Made by a program: the position numbers and the translations under genes. Below, piece after piece: positions 12,286 through 13,890 of a stretch of DNA of 13,890 nucleotides. The notes under the pieces were generated by a model. It worked only from the letters and a program-made list of their open reading frames with translations, had not been told where the DNA came from and ran no database searches. The DNA is taken from NCBI GenBank assembly GCA_019136395.1, contig JAGVUH010000417.1, positions 1-13,890 on the forward strand, given 5' to 3'. The stretch is from Gammaproteobacteria bacterium (lineage in GTDB: Bacteria; Pseudomonadota; Gammaproteobacteria; Chromatiales; Chromatiaceae). How positions within the stretch are numbered: the stretch's first letter is position 1; every line of letters begins with the position of its first letter.

Positions 12286-13890
12286 CAAGGCCGCGCCTGG
12301 AGGCGTTGGCGCCGCAGGGCCGTATGAAAGTCGGCCAGACGCTCAAGGTCCAGGGGTGGGGCGTCGGGCGGTGCTGGGGCGACCAGGATGGGCGAGGATG
12401 GCGCCGCCCCGTCCGCCGCCATGGCAGCGGGGAGCGTCGCGAGCCAGGGGGCGCTGGCCGCGGCGAGAGTGGTCAATTGCCCTTCCAGGTCCGCCAGCCC
12501 AGCCACGATGGTCATCTCACCCCGGTCCTCCGCGATGGCCATCTCGCCTAAGTCGGTCGCGATCGCCGCTTCGCCCTGGTCGATGGCCCGCTCCAATCGT
12601 CCGGCCAGGGTCATGATGGCCAGGGCGCCGAGATTGCCGGCATTGCCCTTGAGGCTGTGCAGATCGCGAGCCGCCGTCTCCCGGTCGCCCTGGGCCAGGG
12701 CCTCCCGGGCCTGGGCCACCCGGGGGGAGGACTCATGGAGGAAACGCCCCAACAGCCGCAGGAAGAGGGCGCGGTCCTGGCCCAGGGTGCCGGTCGCGCT
12801 CACCCGGTCGATGCCCGGAATCAGGGGCAAGGCGTTCCTGCTGGCGGCGTCCGGCGCGGCGGCCGGGGTCCCCCCCGCGCTCAGTTGGCCCGCGGGAATG
12901 AGCCGCCGCAGGGTAGTGACCAGTTGCTCCAGGTCCAGCGGCTTGGCCAGGACCTCATCGGCCCCCGCCTCGCGGATCAGCCGCTGCTCCTCGGCCAGCA
13001 CGCCGGCGGTCAGGGCGATGACGGGGAGCTGGGTCAGGCCCAGCTCCCGCCGGATCAGGCGGGTGGCGGTGCGCCCATCCATCACCGGCATCTGCACGTC
13101 CATGAGTACGGCGTCGAAGCCGGCGGGGCTGGCTTGGAGGAGCTGGACGGCCTGCTGGCCATCGGCGGCCAGGGTCACGCGGGCCCCCTCGCGGCCGAGC
13201 GCCACCTCCACCAGGTCGCGATTCATGGCGCTGTCATCCACCACCAGGACCCGCGCGCCCGTCAGCCGGGGACCGGCGGGAATGGCGACGGGCGGGGTTT
13301 CCGGGGCGACCGCTTCGCTCCCCGTGGCGCGGGGCAGGGTGACCTCGAACCAGAAGCTGCTGCCCTGGCCGGGGGTGCTCTCGACCCCGATCTGGCCGCC
13401 CATCGCCTCCACCAGGCGCTTGCTGATCGACAACCCCAGGCCGGTACCACCGAAGCGGCGGGTGATGCTGTTGTCCGCCTGGGTGAAGGCACTGAACAGA
13501 CGCTTCAGGGCCGCGGGTTCGATGCCGATCCCGGTGTCCTGGATGGCGAAACGCAAGGCCAAACCCTGATTGTGCTCCGCCAGGGGGGTGATCCGCAGCA
13601 CCACCTCCCCCCGTTCGGTGAACTTGAGGGCGTTGCCGATGAGGTTGGTAAGCACCTGTTCCAGGCGCAGGATGTCACCCAGCAGGGGGCCCACCGGTGC
13701 CGCGGGTGGGGTAAGGCGCAGGTCCAGGCCCTTGGCGTGCGCCGTCGGCCCCAGCAGGCTGTGAAGTTTGGCGCCAAGGGTCTCCAGGGTGAAAGGGCGG
13801 ATCTCCAGACGCAACTGCCCGGCCTCCAGCTTGGAGAGGTCGAGGATGTCGTTGATGATCCCCAGCAGGGACTGGCCGGCGGCCTGGATG
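12276..13890 (-). CDS. hybrid sensor histidine kinase (HisKA-HATPase-REC-HPt), 5' end outside window
   Basis: This is a multistep phosphorelay sensor kinase; the sensory part lies beyond the right edge. The first visible residues are the end of the HisKA dimerisation helix (LLGIINDILDLSKLEAGQ); the phosphorylated His of HisKA is outside. Next comes the HATPase: N box NLIGNALKF, G1 DTGIGI, F box FSAFTQAD, G2 GGTGLGLSISKRL (codons about 13640-13410). The receiver starts at ARVLVVDDS and carries the phospho-acceptor Asp in LMDVQMPVMDG (codon 13100-13098) and the Lys in LAKPLD. An HPt domain follows with HSLKGNAGNLGA, phospho-His codon 12659-12657. The tail after the HPt is Ala/Pro-rich and ends abruptly as RLQARPCHY, next to a kinase remnant, so the C-terminus may be truncated. 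Receptor and target are unknown. Confidence 0.9.
   Translation of the reverse strand, partial: IQAAGQSLLGIINDILDLSKLEAGQLRLEIRPFTLETLGAKLHSLLGPTAHAKGLDLRLTPPAAPVGPLLGDILRLEQVLTNLIGNALKFTERGEVVLRITPLAEHNQGLALRFAIQDTGIGIEPAALKRLFSAFTQADNSITRRFGGTGLGLSISKRLVEAMGGQIGVESTPGQGSSFWFEVTLPRATGSEAVAPETPPVAIPAGPRLTGARVLVVDDSAMNRDLVEVALGREGARVTLAADGQQAVQLLQASPAGFDAVLMDVQMPVMDGRTATRLIRRELGLTQLPVIALTAGVLAEEQRLIREAGADEVLAKPLDLEQLVTTLRRLIPAGQLSAGGTPAAAPDAASRNALPLIPGIDRVSATGTLGQDRALFLRLLGRFLHESSPRVAQAREALAQGDRETAARDLHSLKGNAGNLGALAIMTLAGRLERAIDQGEAAIATDLGEMAIAEDRGEMTIVAGLADLEGQLTTLAAASAPWLATLPAAMAADGAAPSSPILVAPAPPDAPPLDLERLADFHTALRRQRLQARPCHY
12513..12566 (-). repeat. 27-bp tandem duplication inside the kinase HPt region
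   Basis: Two adjacent 9-residue units, AIATDLGEM and AIAEDRGEM, are encoded by imperfect 27-base copies. Partly matching sequence (AIDQGEA before, TIVAGLADL after) suggests older repeats. The expansion lies after the HPt phospho-His helix and keeps the frame. Confidence 0.6.

Noticed and set aside
12388..13569. 393-codon plus-strand open frame opposite the histidine kinase
   Set aside because: Ser/Arg/Pro/Ala-rich shadow; the minus strand encodes unmistakable HATPase, receiver and HPt motifs.

Overview
This 13.9 kb window is high-GC DNA from what looks like a Gram-negative gammaproteobacterium. The evidence is an outer-membrane phospholipase A, two lipobox lipoproteins, a Rap1a/Tai-type periplasmic protein and densely packed genes. 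A Chromatiales-like organism is a guess from gene content and base composition; no rRNA or marker gene confirms it. I see no tRNA, rRNA, CRISPR array, insertion sequence or integrase. All genes lie on the + strand except the two partial genes at the window edges.

Left (1-4436): an alpha/beta-hydrolase lipoprotein (minus strand, running off the left edge) diverges from an SLC13/DASS-type permease with two internal RCK_C domains. A 478-base stretch without a clear gene follows (3245-3722); it is visibly AT-richer than its surroundings. After it come a secreted Rap1a/Tai-like protein and a small glycine-zipper lipoprotein.

Centre (4631-10768): six tightly packed genes form an apparent operon: a GntP-family permease, an OMPLA-type phospholipase A1, three Mrp/MBH-like membrane subunits (DUF4040+MnhB fusion, MnhC, MnhD) and a small one-helix protein. 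Gaps are 1 and 8 bases, then ATGA overlaps. The Mrp part is a minimal set: no separate MnhA, MnhE, MnhF or MnhG is present. The phospholipase has Asp where E. coli OMPLA has its catalytic Asn156. The end of the operon holds three perfect inverted repeats, two of them mutually exclusive, inside the unusual second half of the last small ORF.

Right (10758-13890): a four-helix DUF3611-like membrane protein ends at a perfect 11-bp hairpin, followed by a TVP38/TMEM64 (DedA-superfamily) membrane protein. Converging from the right edge is a hybrid sensor histidine kinase (end of HisKA, HATPase, receiver, HPt). Directly beyond its stop, in another frame, lies an orphan 35-codon piece of a second histidine-kinase ATPase domain. 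This suggests past recombination or deletion between kinase genes.

The most interesting points are the permease-phospholipase-MnhBCD operon, the Ser-His-Asp OMPLA, the overlapping hairpins at the operon end and the kinase remnant.
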